A stretch of DNA of 64,000 bases from Lewinellaceae bacterium (lineage in GTDB: Bacteria; Bacteroidota; Bacteroidia; Chitinophagales; Saprospiraceae). Position 1 is the stretch's first letter. Each line of letters begins with the position of its first letter. The DNA lies in contig JACJYI010000007.1 in the NCBI GenBank assembly GCA_020636225.1, forward strand, positions 124,001 to 188,000, read 5' to 3'. The notes under the pieces are model-generated. The model was not told the DNA's origin. It ran no database searches and saw nothing but the letters and a program-made list of their open reading frames with translations. The position numbers and the translations under genes were made by a program. This document shows positions 19,052-28,238 of this stretch, one piece after another.

Positions 19052-19059
19052 TAAAGGTA
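19052..19059 (-). promoter_or_regulatory. -7-like promoter element of dcd
   Basis: Reads TACCTTTA on the minus strand, seven of eight matches to TAnnTTTG, 22 bases before the dcd ATG. Confidence 0.45.
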
Positions 19060-19274
19060 GGTCGCATCAGGCAATTGGAAGGGGCTTCCATGCGGGAATC
19101 TCCCGATCCGGGAGAAGGAATATTCGACCAAGTCTGGCATCTGAATGGAAATCCTCTTAGATTGAGGATGGAATGACGATTCAAGATCCATAAAGCACCA
19201 GCGACACCTGATGGCTCCAGGGGGAAGCCAGGAGGTTTGGTATGTGAAACACGATCATCATTCCGCACAGATGC

Positions 19275-19302
19275 AAGCCCGGCTGTCCAGTCGGGCTTTT
19301 TT
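19275..19302 (+). terminator. Orphan intrinsic-terminator-like hairpin (possible small RNA end)
   Basis: AAGCCCG and CGGGCTT pair, and the intervening CTG/CAG bases can extend the stem, followed by a run of six T on the plus strand. No plus-strand gene lies upstream: both flanking genes (dcd, WD40) are on the minus strand. Upstream at about 19208-19240 a second hairpin can form (GGCT/AGCC around CCAGGGGGA). It may end an unannotated plus-strand small RNA, or serve weakly as terminator of the WD40 gene on the minus strand. Confidence 0.5.
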
Positions 19303-19357
19303 ATGTCCACGCCCCAAGATCGGACTGGAGACCTGTTTCGGATTGGGGGTATCCCGG

Positions 19358-20284
19358 CTACATTCCCTGTCTGCCAGTCCAAATGCACACCGTCCGGTCA
19401 TCGGACGCGGACACGAGCTGGTTGTACTCCCCTGACCAGAACAGGGCATTGACGGAGTGCCGGTGTCCCTGGTCGCGCACCGTTTCCAGGGTTTGGCGCA
19501 ATTCGCCGGTGGTCGTATCCCAGATGCGAATGGTCTTGTCCCGGCTGGCCGTTGCCAGCCATTGTGCGTCGGGCGAGAGGGCCAGGGCGTTGACGGTATA
19601 CCAATGAGCGGCCATGGAGGGCATTTCCAGAGGGCGTCCCAACCGGTCCCAGCGCCTGAGATGCGCATCCCGTCCGCCACTCCACAGCTGGTCGCCGGCA
19701 CCATTGAATTGAAGGGAAAAGACCGAAGGCAAATGGGCATCGGCGATCCGCTTGCGCAGGGCCATCCGCAAGGGATCGATCAGGCAGATGGATCCGTCGC
19801 TGCATCCGGCCGCCAGGACCTCCCCGGAGGGATCGAAGACCAGCGACCGGATGGAGGCTCCGCTGATCTGCAAGCTTTCTTCAGACTGTCTCAGATTGGC
19901 CGACCAACGGGTGATCAGGCCATCGCCCCCCCCGCTGAACACCATCCCGTCATACACGGCAAAAGAGAAGGTGCCCTTGCGGTGATGCTGGATATGCCTG
20001 CTGCGGTCAGCATCACCGAGATCGATCCAATGCACCCCACCATGCATGTCCCCGGCCAGGACCACCTGATCCTCCCGGAGCATGGTCACGGCGAACACCT
20101 GGCCCTCCACCCGGGCGATCAGACGGCCCGGATCGGGGTTGGCCAGATCCCAGCGCACGATCCACCCCTCGCCTCCGGCGCTGAGGAATGTACCTGCCTC
20201 CGGACCATTGCACAGGGCGTAGACGGCCCCTTCATGGCCGGTGAGGCGATGCAGCAGGCGAATGGGTGAATAATCGGCAACCAT
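19358..20284 (-). CDS. WD40 repeat protein, single seven-bladed propeller
   Basis: 308 residues from ATG 20284 (a GTG two codons upstream is less likely). Seven WD40-like blades can be counted from LTGHEGAVYALC to HRHSVNALFW...LVSASDDRTVCIW. The last blades are the most canonical (SPDAQWLATASRDKTIRIWDTT). There is no signal peptide or extra domain, so it is probably a cytoplasmic protein-interaction scaffold. Partners are not apparent; it is divergent from the phosphopantetheinyl transferase gene. Confidence 0.87.
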   Translation of the reverse strand: MVADYSPIRLLHRLTGHEGAVYALCNGPEAGTFLSAGGEGWIVRWDLANPDPGRLIARVEGQVFAVTMLREDQVVLAGDMHGGVHWIDLGDADRSRHIQHHRKGTFSFAVYDGMVFSGGGDGLITRWSANLRQSEESLQISGASIRSLVFDPSGEVLAAGCSDGSICLIDPLRMALRKRIADAHLPSVFSLQFNGAGDQLWSGGRDAHLRRWDRLGRPLEMPSMAAHWYTVNALALSPDAQWLATASRDKTIRIWDTTTGELRQTLETVRDQGHRHSVNALFWSGEYNQLVSASDDRTVCIWTGRQGM

Positions 20285-20406
20285 GTACACCCCAAACCAT
20301 CGACTGGCAGGAAAGGTTGAGCAATCGAGAGATCGGTGAATGGATTCTTGACGCCAGTGGCCATGAATTTCCCCATGTTTGAATTTTTCGTTTACTTCAT
20401 CCCACC

Positions 20407-21066
20407 ATGTCGCTTCAATACGCCAGACAGATCCCCCACCGAGCCCTCCTGGGCACCTGGGCCATTGAGGAACCTGTCGAATGGTTTGCCGAACGGCTGG
20501 TGCTCTCCCGGGAAGAAGCCGATGAAGTGAGCCGGTTGCCGGAGAAGAGCCGGCATGACTGGATGGCCACGCGTTATCTCATCCACCTGTTCACCGGTTC
20601 GCGAGAGCGCGTGCCCGCCAGGAAGGATGTGTTTGGCCGCCCCTTTCATCCTGAATCGGGATACCATCTTTCCCTGAGCCATACCAGGGGATTCGGGGCA
20701 GCGATTCTGTCGCCGTCCGCTGCAGGCATCGATATCCAGCGATGGGACCACCGAATGCACCGGGTCGCCCACAAATTTGTCAATGATGAAGAATGGAGCT
20801 GGTCGGAAGGGACCTGGCAGGAGGCCTATCACCATGTCCTGTGGGGAGCGAAGGAGTCTCTCTACAAGGCCCACGGCCGGCGACAGCTCAACTTCCTGAC
20901 CAACCTCCACTGTGAAGCCTTTGCCTATACTCCCCTGGGCGGCCAGACGGAAGCATTCATCAGTCTGCCTTCGGGCCTGACCCGCGTATTCGATCTCTAC
21001 TATCGCCCGACGGCAGAGACCATGCTGGTCTATGTGATCGAAAAGGACGGAGATGTCTCTTCCTGA
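20407..21066 (+). CDS. 4'-phosphopantetheinyl transferase superfamily protein
   Basis: 219 residues. The Sfp-type signature is present: HLSLSHTRGFGAAIL, then GIDIQ at 107-111 (Mg-binding Asp109; the usual Glu is Gln here) and WGAKESLYKAHG at 146-157. These enzymes move the phosphopantetheine arm from CoA to acyl or peptidyl carrier proteins. No polyketide or peptide synthetase is nearby, so it may serve fatty-acid ACP. The following lipoprotein gene starts 57 bases later on the same strand. Confidence 0.85.
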   Translation: MSLQYARQIPHRALLGTWAIEEPVEWFAERLVLSREEADEVSRLPEKSRHDWMATRYLIHLFTGSRERVPARKDVFGRPFHPESGYHLSLSHTRGFGAAILSPSAAGIDIQRWDHRMHRVAHKFVNDEEWSWSEGTWQEAYHHVLWGAKESLYKAHGRRQLNFLTNLHCEAFAYTPLGGQTEAFISLPSGLTRVFDLYYRPTAETMLVYVIEKDGDVSS

Positions 21067-21123
21067 ACCGAACGGGACGATCCGGGACAGCACAAACCGT
21101 CAGGATTCCATTATTTTCGCACC

Positions 21124-21567
21124 ATGCGAATCCTTTTCCTCCTGAGCCTCCTCCTGATCGGGCTGACCGCCTGCCAGCGCCAGGCACCTGCTCCACCAGA
21201 CACCGGCATCCTGCCTACTGATTTTCAGGTGTTCTACGAACTGTTCCATCGCGACAGTTCCTACCAGATGGAACATATCCGGTTTCCCCTGGAAGGCCTG
21301 CCCGACTATGCCGACAGCCTGACCATCGCCTCCGGTCAATATGCCTGGGAGGCCGAGGATTGGGTCATGCACAAGCGGCAACTGGCCGATGACCCGGAAT
21401 TCCAGAGGGTGGTCACCATGTTCGGCGACTTTGTGGTGCGGGAGCGTTTCGTCCACAAGGAACGACCCTTAATGACGGAGAGGCGGTTCGAGAAGGTCCA
21501 GGATGAATGGTATCTGATCTATTACGCAGGACTGAACACCTATCACCATACCGGTGATCACCAGTAA
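21124..21567 (+). CDS. Small lipoprotein, DUF4348-like
   Basis: 147 residues. The signal peptide ends in the lipobox LTAC, with Cys17 as lipidation site. The mature part has FQVFYELFHRDSSYQMEHIRF and FPLEGLP followed by a W-rich stretch. This resembles the DUF4348 lipoproteins of Bacteroidota, recalled by pattern rather than by search. The function of that family is unknown. It should sit in the outer or inner membrane facing the periplasm. Its 3' end overlaps the convergent hldD gene by ten bases. Confidence 0.75.
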   Translation: MRILFLLSLLLIGLTACQRQAPAPPDTGILPTDFQVFYELFHRDSSYQMEHIRFPLEGLPDYADSLTIASGQYAWEAEDWVMHKRQLADDPEFQRVVTMFGDFVVRERFVHKERPLMTERRFEKVQDEWYLIYYAGLNTYHHTGDHQ

Positions 21568-22526
21568 CGCCCGGACTTGAGATATTCCTGAACATATTCC
21601 GTGATGCCGTCCTCCAGTGAGGTGAAGGGTCGGTCATATCCGGCTTCGATCAGCTTGGTCATATCCGCCTGGGTGAAATACTGGTAGGTATCACGTATGT
21701 CAGCAGGTGTATCGATAAATGTGATCGAGGGGTCCAGTTCGAGTGCCTGGAAGGTCTGCGAGGCCAGATCCAGGAATGTCCGGGCCTGCCCGGTACCGAG
21801 ATTGTACAGTCCGGAGGCAGGCTGTTCATTGATCAGGAAGCGAAGCGCTTCGACGACATCCTTCACATAGATAAAATCCCGTTGCTGCTCCCCATCCTTG
21901 ACATCAGGGCGGTGCGAACGGAACAGTTTCATGCTGCCTGTACGATCGATCTGATGGTAGGTATGGTAGACCACCGAGGCCATTCGGCCCTTGTGATACT
22001 CATTCGGCCCGTAGACATTGAAGAACTTGACACCCGCCCAGAACGGTGGTGCCTCCTTCTGGGCCAGGGCCCAGACGTCGAAGTCCTGCTTGCTCTGCCC
22101 GTAGGGGTTCAACGGCTTCAAGTCATGGACGAGGCTGTGATCATCTGAATATCCCAACGTTCCATCCCCATAGGTAGCCGCACTGGAGGCATAAACCAGG
22201 GGGATCTGATACCGGGTACAAATGTCCCAGACCTTCTTGGAGTAGTTCAGGTTCAGCTCGTCAAAAATGGCCACACTCTGCTCAGCCGTGTCCGTCCGCG
22301 CACCCAGATGAACCACCATATCGATCATACCCGGTACCTGCTCGAACCAGTTGAGAAAAATATCCCGGTGGATCCACTCCCGGACAAACTTCCGGTCCAG
22401 GTTGGGATCCTTGTAATCCTTGTAGAAATCATCGACCACGACGACATCGCGCATGTGGCCCATTTCATTCAGGCGGGCAACAAGACAACTTCCGATAAAT
22501 CCGGCGGCTCCAGTAACAATAATCAT
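21558..22526 (-). CDS. hldD: ADP-L-glycero-D-manno-heptose 6-epimerase
   Basis: 322 residues from ATG 22526; the extra upstream codons to 22562 overlap the -7 element and are not used. It is a Rossmann SDR-type sugar epimerase: NAD loop TGAAGFIGS near residue 5, YASSAATYGDG and NPYGQSK with the catalytic Tyr-x3-Lys, and RDFIYVKDVVEAL. It interconverts ADP-heptose epimers for the inner core of lipopolysaccharide, so the cell probably makes heptose-containing LPS. It stands alone, divergent from the M43 protease gene. Confidence 0.92.
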   Translation of the reverse strand: MIIVTGAAGFIGSCLVARLNEMGHMRDVVVVDDFYKDYKDPNLDRKFVREWIHRDIFLNWFEQVPGMIDMVVHLGARTDTAEQSVAIFDELNLNYSKKVWDICTRYQIPLVYASSAATYGDGTLGYSDDHSLVHDLKPLNPYGQSKQDFDVWALAQKEAPPFWAGVKFFNVYGPNEYHKGRMASVVYHTYHQIDRTGSMKLFRSHRPDVKDGEQQRDFIYVKDVVEALRFLINEQPASGLYNLGTGQARTFLDLASQTFQALELDPSITFIDTPADIRDTYQYFTQADMTKLIEAGYDRPFTSLEDGITEYVQEYLKSGRYW

Positions 22527-22549
22527 GTGATGGCATGCAAGGTGTATGG

Positions 22550-22557
22550 CAAATGTA
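22550..22557 (-). promoter_or_regulatory. -7 promoter element of hldD
   Basis: Reads TACATTTG on the minus strand, a perfect TAnnTTTG match, 23 bases before the hldD ATG. Confidence 0.6.
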
Positions 22558-22623
22558 GCCAATCTTCATGGGCACTTCCTGTATATTCGACCGAGATTCA
22601 CCCTCGCTTTAGAGGAGTTGATG

Positions 22624-22631
22624 TATTTTTA
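22624..22631 (+). promoter_or_regulatory. -7-like promoter element of the M43 protease gene
   Basis: TATTTTTA matches TAnnTTTG at seven of eight positions and lies 33 bases before the ATG at 22665. Confidence 0.45.
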
Positions 22632-22664
22632 GAGTTAACTAGTTGAGTAAAAAAATCTCCCTGC

Positions 22665-25600
22665 ATGCGACTTGCACTCGTCTTTCGATCCGGACTATTC
22701 ATTGCCTTTACCGTATTCGGTCTTTCTGGTTTGTTCGCTCAGGAACATGACCTCCAATGCGGGTCGGATCAGCATCACGCCTGGATGAAGGCACATGATC
22801 CGGCATATGCAGCGGCCATGGAAGCGAATGAGGCTGAATACCAGCGATTTCTCCGCTCGGAGGTCATGCAGAGGGTGCGCTCGACCGGCTGCGCCGGAGA
22901 AGCCCTTCGCGTTCCCATCGTCTTTCATGTCATCCACCCGGGCTCTATCGCCTCCACACCGGGATTCGCTCCGGATGCCGGCATCCAGGCAGCTGTCCAG
23001 GGGTTGAATGACCGTTGGCAGGGCATCGTTGGCGATGGCGCAGATATGGGCTTTGAGTTCTGCCTGGCCAAGCGAGATCCGGATGGCAATCCAACCACGG
23101 GAATCGTCCGTGTGGATGGCAGTGTCGTGGCCGGCTACGTGGCTGAAGGTGTCGCCTTCGGATCCGGACCTCCCGGTATCGACGCCGCGCTGATCAAGGT
23201 TCTGTCCGTCTGGCCACAGGCGGATTATTACAATGTCTGGGTCGTGCACGATATCGCCGGTTCAGTGGCCGGATTTGCCAGTTTTCCCAACGGTGGCGCC
23301 GGAGATGGTACTGTCGTGGAAGACAACTACATGAATGCGAACAATTCCGTGGTCACCCACGAGCTTGGGCATGGTTTCAACCTGTTCCACACCTTCGAAG
23401 GGGATAATGACGGGGCGAATTGCCCGCCCGATGACGATTGCACCATGGATGGGGACCGCGTTTGCGATACCCCACCCCACAAGGTGGATGATTGTGGCAT
23501 GACCAATCCCTGTGGGGGCGGCGGTGTCTGGGATAATTCCCGTCGCAATTTCATGAGCTATTGCGGTGGCACGACCCGTTTCACGGATGGCCAGCGTGAT
23601 CGTGTGCTGGCCGCAGCCTTCGGCTCGGTGCGAGGCAGCCTGTTCCTATCCGAAGGCTGTATCCCGGCTGATCTGGCCATCGAGACGGGTATCACCCGGA
23701 TCGTCTATCCCTTCAACCAGCCCCTGTGCGACGACACCTTCTCCCCGATCATTGAAGTCAAGAACTACGGGACGGCCACCATCACCAATCTGGTCATTGA
23801 GACCTGGCTGGATGGCGCGCTGTATGGCACGACCAACTGGACAGGGAGCATCGCCCCGGATGTCCTGGGGCAGGTTACCCTTGACCCCGTCACTGTAACC
23901 CTTGGCCCCCACGATATCGAATATCGGATCATCGATAACAATGGCCAGGGCATCGACACCTACCTGGAGAACAATACCCTGTGTACCAACCTGTATTACG
24001 AGCCGTTGGTCACCGACATTCCCTCCTGCTGGGATTTCGAGAGTGGCAATATCCCCTTCAGCTGGACCACCCAGGGCCCTTTGATCCGGACCACCACCTA
24101 CAATGCCCCGCAATGTCCCGACCAGGGCAATACCTGCCTGATGTTCGATGCCTTCAGCTTCAATGCCGGTGGTGGTGGCACCTCCTCGACCCTGATGATG
24201 GTGCCCTTCGACCTCACCGGCCTGCCCGGTGCTGCCTTGAACTTTGACGTGGCCATGCGAAAGAACTACTACGCGGACTTCACCACCACTCTCGAAGTGA
24301 TGGTGTCGACCGATTGTGGCCAGAGCTTTACCTCCGTCTACCTGCGCAAGGACACCTACTCCAATATGACCGAGGATCTGCATACGGTCCCGGCAACAGC
24401 CAGCCTGCCGTCCAGCTCATGGGTACCCACCTCATGCAATGACTGGCGACGGGATAATGCCGACCTCTCCGCATTTGTCGGCCAGGAAGTCCTGGTAGCC
24501 TTCAAGATGACCATCGACCGCAACTATGGTGAGAACCTCTATATCGATAACATTTGTGTGCAAAGCTGTGACGGGTCCGTGGATATGACCCCGGCCAACG
24601 GCCCTGAGATCTGCTATCCCGACTCCGTCCTGATGAATGGCAGCCTGGGACCGGGATATGTCTATACCTGGTTCAAGGATGGCAAACCCGTTCTCGATGA
24701 AAAGACGCCCGACCTGAAAGTAGGGGTGAAAGGCAAATATTTCATGGCCGTGGATGTGGATGGCTGCCGGTTCACCAGTGATACGGTGGAGGTGATCGTC
24801 AACTTCCCTCCCACCACCCAGATCATCGGCAATGTTTCTGTCTGTGCCGGCGACTCGGCAACGATGGATGCCCAGGCAGGGTTCAGCCAGTACCTGTGGA
24901 CGACAGGGGACACCACCCAGGTCATCAAGGTGCTCGACCCCGGCCAGTATTTTGTCACGGTAACCGATTCGAAAGGCTGCACGGGAGTCGACTGGACCGA
25001 GGTCACGAACAAGATCGTGCCCAATGCCAATATCAGCGGAGATCTGGATTTCTGCGAAGGCGACAGCACCACCATTGCTGTCAGCCCATTCGCGACCAAT
25101 GTCCTGTGGAGTGATGGCAGTACCGACACCAAGCTGACCACCCTGGAGGCAGGGATCTTCACGGTGACGGTGACCGGAACCAACGGATGCTCGGCCTCGG
25201 ATACCGTCGAGGTGGTCGTCAATCCGCCTCCTGTACCGGTCATCACCGGAACACTGGCCATTTGTTCCGGACAGGTGGCCATGCTGGATGCCGGACCGGG
25301 GTATACCCAGTACAAATGGAGCAGCGGCCCTGTCAATCAGTTCCTGACGGTGAACACAGCCGGCACCTACAGTGTCTCTGTCACCGATGTCAACGGTTGC
25401 AAGGGCTCCGCCTCCGTCGATGTGGTGGAGAATGACAGTCCGGCTCCGCAGATCACCGGCCCCCAGACCTTCTGCGTATCTGCAGGAGGCGCTTTGGATG
25501 CAGGGGCGGGATATGACCAGTATCTCTGGTCCAACGGAGACACCACCCAGATCACTAATGTCCTGCAATCCGGCACCTATACCGTGACCGTCTCCACCAG

Positions 25601-27224
25601 TGCAGGTTGTTCCGGAACAGACATGTTCAGCGTCACCGCCCTGCCCAATCCTGTCCCACAGATCACTGGGGACACCAGTCTGTGTGAGGGCGAACAGAGT
25701 GTGCTCAATGCCGGATTCGGATTCACCTCCTACACCTGGACGGGAGGCGGCACCATGCAGACCCTGACCGTAAACACCACTGGCGACTATATCGTCACGG
25801 TGACCAACAGCCTGGGTTGCCAGGGCTACGATACCATCCATGTCGAGGTGTTCTCCGCCACTGATCCACAGATCACCGGTACGCTGGCCATCTGTGAAGG
25901 TGAGCAGACGGTGCTGGATGCCGGAAGCGGGTACAGCGCCTATCTCTGGGGCAACGGCGATACCGGCCAGACCCTGACCGTGAATACCTCGGGAACATTC
26001 TCCGTCACGGTAACCAACAGTGCCGGGTGTACGGGTGTCAACTCGGTGGAGGTGGTGGAAAGTCAGAATCCTACGCCCGAGATCCTCGGGGAGTCCACCC
26101 TCTGCGAAGGGGAATCGACCACCCTGGATGCCGGCAGCGGATTTGCGGAATACCTGTGGAGCACCAATGCCACGACATCGTCCATTCCTGCCAACCAGAG
26201 TGGAACATACAGTGTCACTGTCACCAATAGCGCCGGTTGCAGTGGCACGGATGACTGGACGGTGACCGTCTTTCCCGATCCCGAACCCGATATTACCGGT
26301 GTCCTCAGCTTCTGCCAGGGTGGCTCGACCACCCTGGACGCAGGTGCCGGATTCAGTCAATATGCCTGGTCGACCGGCGGCAGTGGACAACAGGTCAATG
26401 TGACCACTGGCGGATCCGTACAGGTCACGGTGACCGACAACAATGGATGCACGGGTATCGACCAGGTGGTGATCAGTGTTCTCGGTCTGGTCAATCCTGT
26501 CGTACAATCGATCCCGGCCAAGGCGTGCCCGGGAGATACCATCCAGCTACTCGCCAGTGGAGGCACCGATTATCTGTGGATCGACGGGGCATCCCTGCTC
26601 TCCGATCCGACCATTGCCAATCCGACTGTGGTGTTGCAGGCCTCCACTTCGTTCAGCGTGGAGGTATCCAACAATTGCAACAGCGAAGTGGCCACCCTGG
26701 ACATCCCGGTCAACCCGCCATCCGGCATGGCTGGCCCCGATCTGAACGTATTGATCGGACGGGAGGTCATGCTCACAGCATTGGGCGGTGTCCAGTACGA
26801 ATGGTCGGGCCCGTTTGACCTGTCCTGCACGAACTGTGCTACCCCTTCGGTATCGCCTGAAACCAGCAGCACCTTTGTCGTGCGCATTACCGATATCAAC
26901 GGATGTACCACCATCGATTCGGTCTATGTAGAGGTGTTCGATGACCTGGACCAGGTGCTCGACCTGGTCAACACCATCACGCCCAACGGGGATGGACTGA
27001 ATGATATCCTGGTCATCAAGGGGCTGGAATCCTTCAACGCCAACAGCCTGGTCATCTATAACCGATGGGGCGAGGTCGTCTTCCAGCAGGACAACTACCA
27101 GAATACCTTTGACGGCACCTACAAGGGACAACCATTACCGGCTGGCTCATACTATTACGTGCTCAAACTCTTTCCGGGCGAACGGGTCGTGAAAAGCGTC
27201 CTGGTCATCCTTCATGAAGATTGA
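22665..27224 (+). CDS. M43 (pappalysin/cytophagalysin-like) metalloprotease with Ig-like repeats and T9SS type B signal
   Basis: 1519 residues with a signal peptide ending SGLFAQ. The catalytic domain (about 60-330) carries VPIVFHVIHPG and the metzincin site HELGHGFNLFH at 232-242. RNFMSYCGG, the Met-turn region, and paired cysteines follow. Next is a jelly-roll-like region, a degenerate Ig-like unit, and eight tandem repeats of about 70 residues (about 717-1276). Two diverged Ig-like units precede a CHU_C/gliding-motility C-terminal domain (ITPNGDGLNDILVI...VIYNRWGEVVFQ). The last is the type B signal for T9SS. Probably cell-surface or secreted protease; the PorP/SprF gene directly behind is its likely export partner. 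Confidence 0.92.
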   Translation: MRLALVFRSGLFIAFTVFGLSGLFAQEHDLQCGSDQHHAWMKAHDPAYAAAMEANEAEYQRFLRSEVMQRVRSTGCAGEALRVPIVFHVIHPGSIASTPGFAPDAGIQAAVQGLNDRWQGIVGDGADMGFEFCLAKRDPDGNPTTGIVRVDGSVVAGYVAEGVAFGSGPPGIDAALIKVLSVWPQADYYNVWVVHDIAGSVAGFASFPNGGAGDGTVVEDNYMNANNSVVTHELGHGFNLFHTFEGDNDGANCPPDDDCTMDGDRVCDTPPHKVDDCGMTNPCGGGGVWDNSRRNFMSYCGGTTRFTDGQRDRVLAAAFGSVRGSLFLSEGCIPADLAIETGITRIVYPFNQPLCDDTFSPIIEVKNYGTATITNLVIETWLDGALYGTTNWTGSIAPDVLGQVTLDPVTVTLGPHDIEYRIIDNNGQGIDTYLENNTLCTNLYYEPLVTDIPSCWDFESGNIPFSWTTQGPLIRTTTYNAPQCPDQGNTCLMFDAFSFNAGGGGTSSTLMMVPFDLTGLPGAALNFDVAMRKNYYADFTTTLEVMVSTDCGQSFTSVYLRKDTYSNMTEDLHTVPATASLPSSSWVPTSCNDWRRDNADLSAFVGQEVLVAFKMTIDRNYGENLYIDNICVQSCDGSVDMTPANGPEICYPDSVLMNGSLGPGYVYTWFKDGKPVLDEKTPDLKVGVKGKYFMAVDVDGCRFTSDTVEVIVNFPPTTQIIGNVSVCAGDSATMDAQAGFSQYLWTTGDTTQVIKVLDPGQYFVTVTDSKGCTGVDWTEVTNKIVPNANISGDLDFCEGDSTTIAVSPFATNVLWSDGSTDTKLTTLEAGIFTVTVTGTNGCSASDTVEVVVNPPPVPVITGTLAICSGQVAMLDAGPGYTQYKWSSGPVNQFLTVNTAGTYSVSVTDVNGCKGSASVDVVENDSPAPQITGPQTFCVSAGGALDAGAGYDQYLWSNGDTTQITNVLQSGTYTVTVSTSAGCSGTDMFSVTALPNPVPQITGDTSLCEGEQSVLNAGFGFTSYTWTGGGTMQTLTVNTTGDYIVTVTNSLGCQGYDTIHVEVFSATDPQITGTLAICEGEQTVLDAGSGYSAYLWGNGDTGQTLTVNTSGTFSVTVTNSAGCTGVNSVEVVESQNPTPEILGESTLCEGESTTLDAGSGFAEYLWSTNATTSSIPANQSGTYSVTVTNSAGCSGTDDWTVTVFPDPEPDITGVLSFCQGGSTTLDAGAGFSQYAWSTGGSGQQVNVTTGGSVQVTVTDNNGCTGIDQVVISVLGLVNPVVQSIPAKACPGDTIQLLASGGTDYLWIDGASLLSDPTIANPTVVLQASTSFSVEVSNNCNSEVATLDIPVNPPSGMAGPDLNVLIGREVMLTALGGVQYEWSGPFDLSCTNCATPSVSPETSSTFVVRITDINGCTTIDSVYVEVFDDLDQVLDLVNTITPNGDGLNDILVIKGLESFNANSLVIYNRWGEVVFQQDNYQNTFDGTYKGQPLPAGSYYYVLKLFPGERVVKSVLVILHED
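24815..26494 (+). repeat. Eight tandem ~210-bp in-frame repeats encoding Ig-like units
   Basis: Eight consecutive units of about 70 codons lie inside the M43 protease gene. The shared pattern is ITG..xxCEGexxxLDAGxGYxxYLWSxGDTxQ..TV...GTYSVTVTNSxGCxGxDxVEVxV. Each keeps one cysteine near the start and one in the NxxGC turn, probably a disulfide. Constant length and strong similarity point to expansion by unit duplication. Confidence 0.88.
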
Positions 27225-27241
27225 TCCAAAACGACAACACC

Positions 27242-28168
27242 ATGATCCGAATCATAACGACCATCCTCGCCCTGGCCAGCTTGCCCCTCCTTGTCCAGGC
27301 TCAACAACTCCCGTTGCCCGGCATGATCCGGACGACGGACTATCTCTGGAACCCAGCACTGGCAGGCCACCCTGGCGAATGGGGTGCCCATGCCAATTAT
27401 CAACAGTCCTGGCTGGGATTTGACGGCGCACCGGTGACCGGCATCGTCGGCGGCTCCATCAATCTGGAAGACTACCGCATGGGCCTGGCTGCCGATATCC
27501 TGTACGACCAGACGGGCCCGCTGCGGTTCACCGGCCTGGCCGTGGCCTACAAGTACCAATTCAATATCGGCTTCCTGGACGATGACGACCGATTGTCCAT
27601 CGGTATCCTGGGCAACCTGGGCCAACGTCGCTACGATCCCTCCCAGGCCAAGGTGAGTGACCAGGTCGACCCATTACTGACCGGAGATGCCGGCAGTCAG
27701 TTCAATGTGAATGCCGGTGCCGGGATCCTCTACCGGACCGTCGCCGATGATGACCTGGATGAAAGTCACTTCTTCGTCGGACTGGGTGCCAATCAGCTGG
27801 TCCCTTACAATCTGTCCTTCAACGATGCCTCACCCTACGGCAACCGCATTCATGCCAATGCCGTCCTGGGGTGGCGAACAGGCCGGTACCTGTATTTTGA
27901 TCATACCTTCTGGCTCAACTACGCGGATGTGAATCTGTACAATCTGGCCTATCAGTTCCGCATTGAGAATCCTGATGTCTTCTGGGCCGGGCTGAATCTC
28001 AATTCCAGCCTCAATTTCGGGTTGGAATCGGGGGTCATCCTGGATGGATCATGGGCCAATGCCGATCAGTTTCGCATCGGGGCACTCGGCATGTACAACA
28101 TCGGAGTGAATGGCTCGAACCAGGGGTTCAGCTTTGCCGTGAATTTCGAACTGGTAAGATCGTTCTGA
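27242..28168 (+). CDS. PorP/SprF family type IX secretion membrane protein
   Basis: 308 residues from ATG 27242, 17 bases after the M43 protease stop, so cotranscribed with it. A signal peptide (ALASLPLLVQAQ) precedes an outer-membrane beta-barrel with the family opening TTDYLWNPALAGHPGEWGAHANYQQSW and later GAGILYRT. In the known gliding bacterium Flavobacterium johnsoniae, SprF assists export of the type B cargo SprB, and such genes sit right behind their cargo. The same arrangement here suggests it serves the 1519-residue protease. Confidence 0.92.
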   Translation: MIRIITTILALASLPLLVQAQQLPLPGMIRTTDYLWNPALAGHPGEWGAHANYQQSWLGFDGAPVTGIVGGSINLEDYRMGLAADILYDQTGPLRFTGLAVAYKYQFNIGFLDDDDRLSIGILGNLGQRRYDPSQAKVSDQVDPLLTGDAGSQFNVNAGAGILYRTVADDDLDESHFFVGLGANQLVPYNLSFNDASPYGNRIHANAVLGWRTGRYLYFDHTFWLNYADVNLYNLAYQFRIENPDVFWAGLNLNSSLNFGLESGVILDGSWANADQFRIGALGMYNIGVNGSNQGFSFAVNFELVRSF

Positions 28169-28186
28169 GGACAGGCGTAAAAAAGA

Positions 28187-28220
28187 GAGGGGGTGAAGAA
28201 GCCAGCTTCTCCACTCCCTC
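28187..28220. terminator. Bidirectional terminator between convergent porP/sprF-like and gcvP genes
   Basis: GAGGGGGTGAAGAAGC pairs with GCTTCTCCACTCCCTC (16 positions, one wobble, one mismatch). Six A precede it on the plus strand, giving TTTTTT after the stem on the minus strand, so it works best for gcvP. Confidence 0.75.
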
Positions 28221-28238
28221 CAATTAAAATTTCCTCCA

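Noticed and set aside
19192..19357. tRNA or other known RNA gene between dcd and the WD40 gene
   Set aside because: No acceptor stem pair, anticodon arm or GTTCRANYC T-loop could be found; only the orphan hairpins remain.
19237..19452. Small plus-strand open frames across the orphan hairpin
   Set aside because: They run through the hairpin and into the antisense of the WD40 gene, with no conserved-looking composition.
24815..26494. Regular tandem repeats considered as a CRISPR array
   Set aside because: The units are about 210 bp, in frame and protein coding with Ig-like features. There are no short identical repeats with unique spacers.
24432..26507. A 691-codon open frame on the minus strand opposite the repeat region
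   Set aside because: It is a shadow of the repetitive plus-strand gene. The plus-strand frame has motifs, a signal peptide and sorting domain; the minus frame has none.
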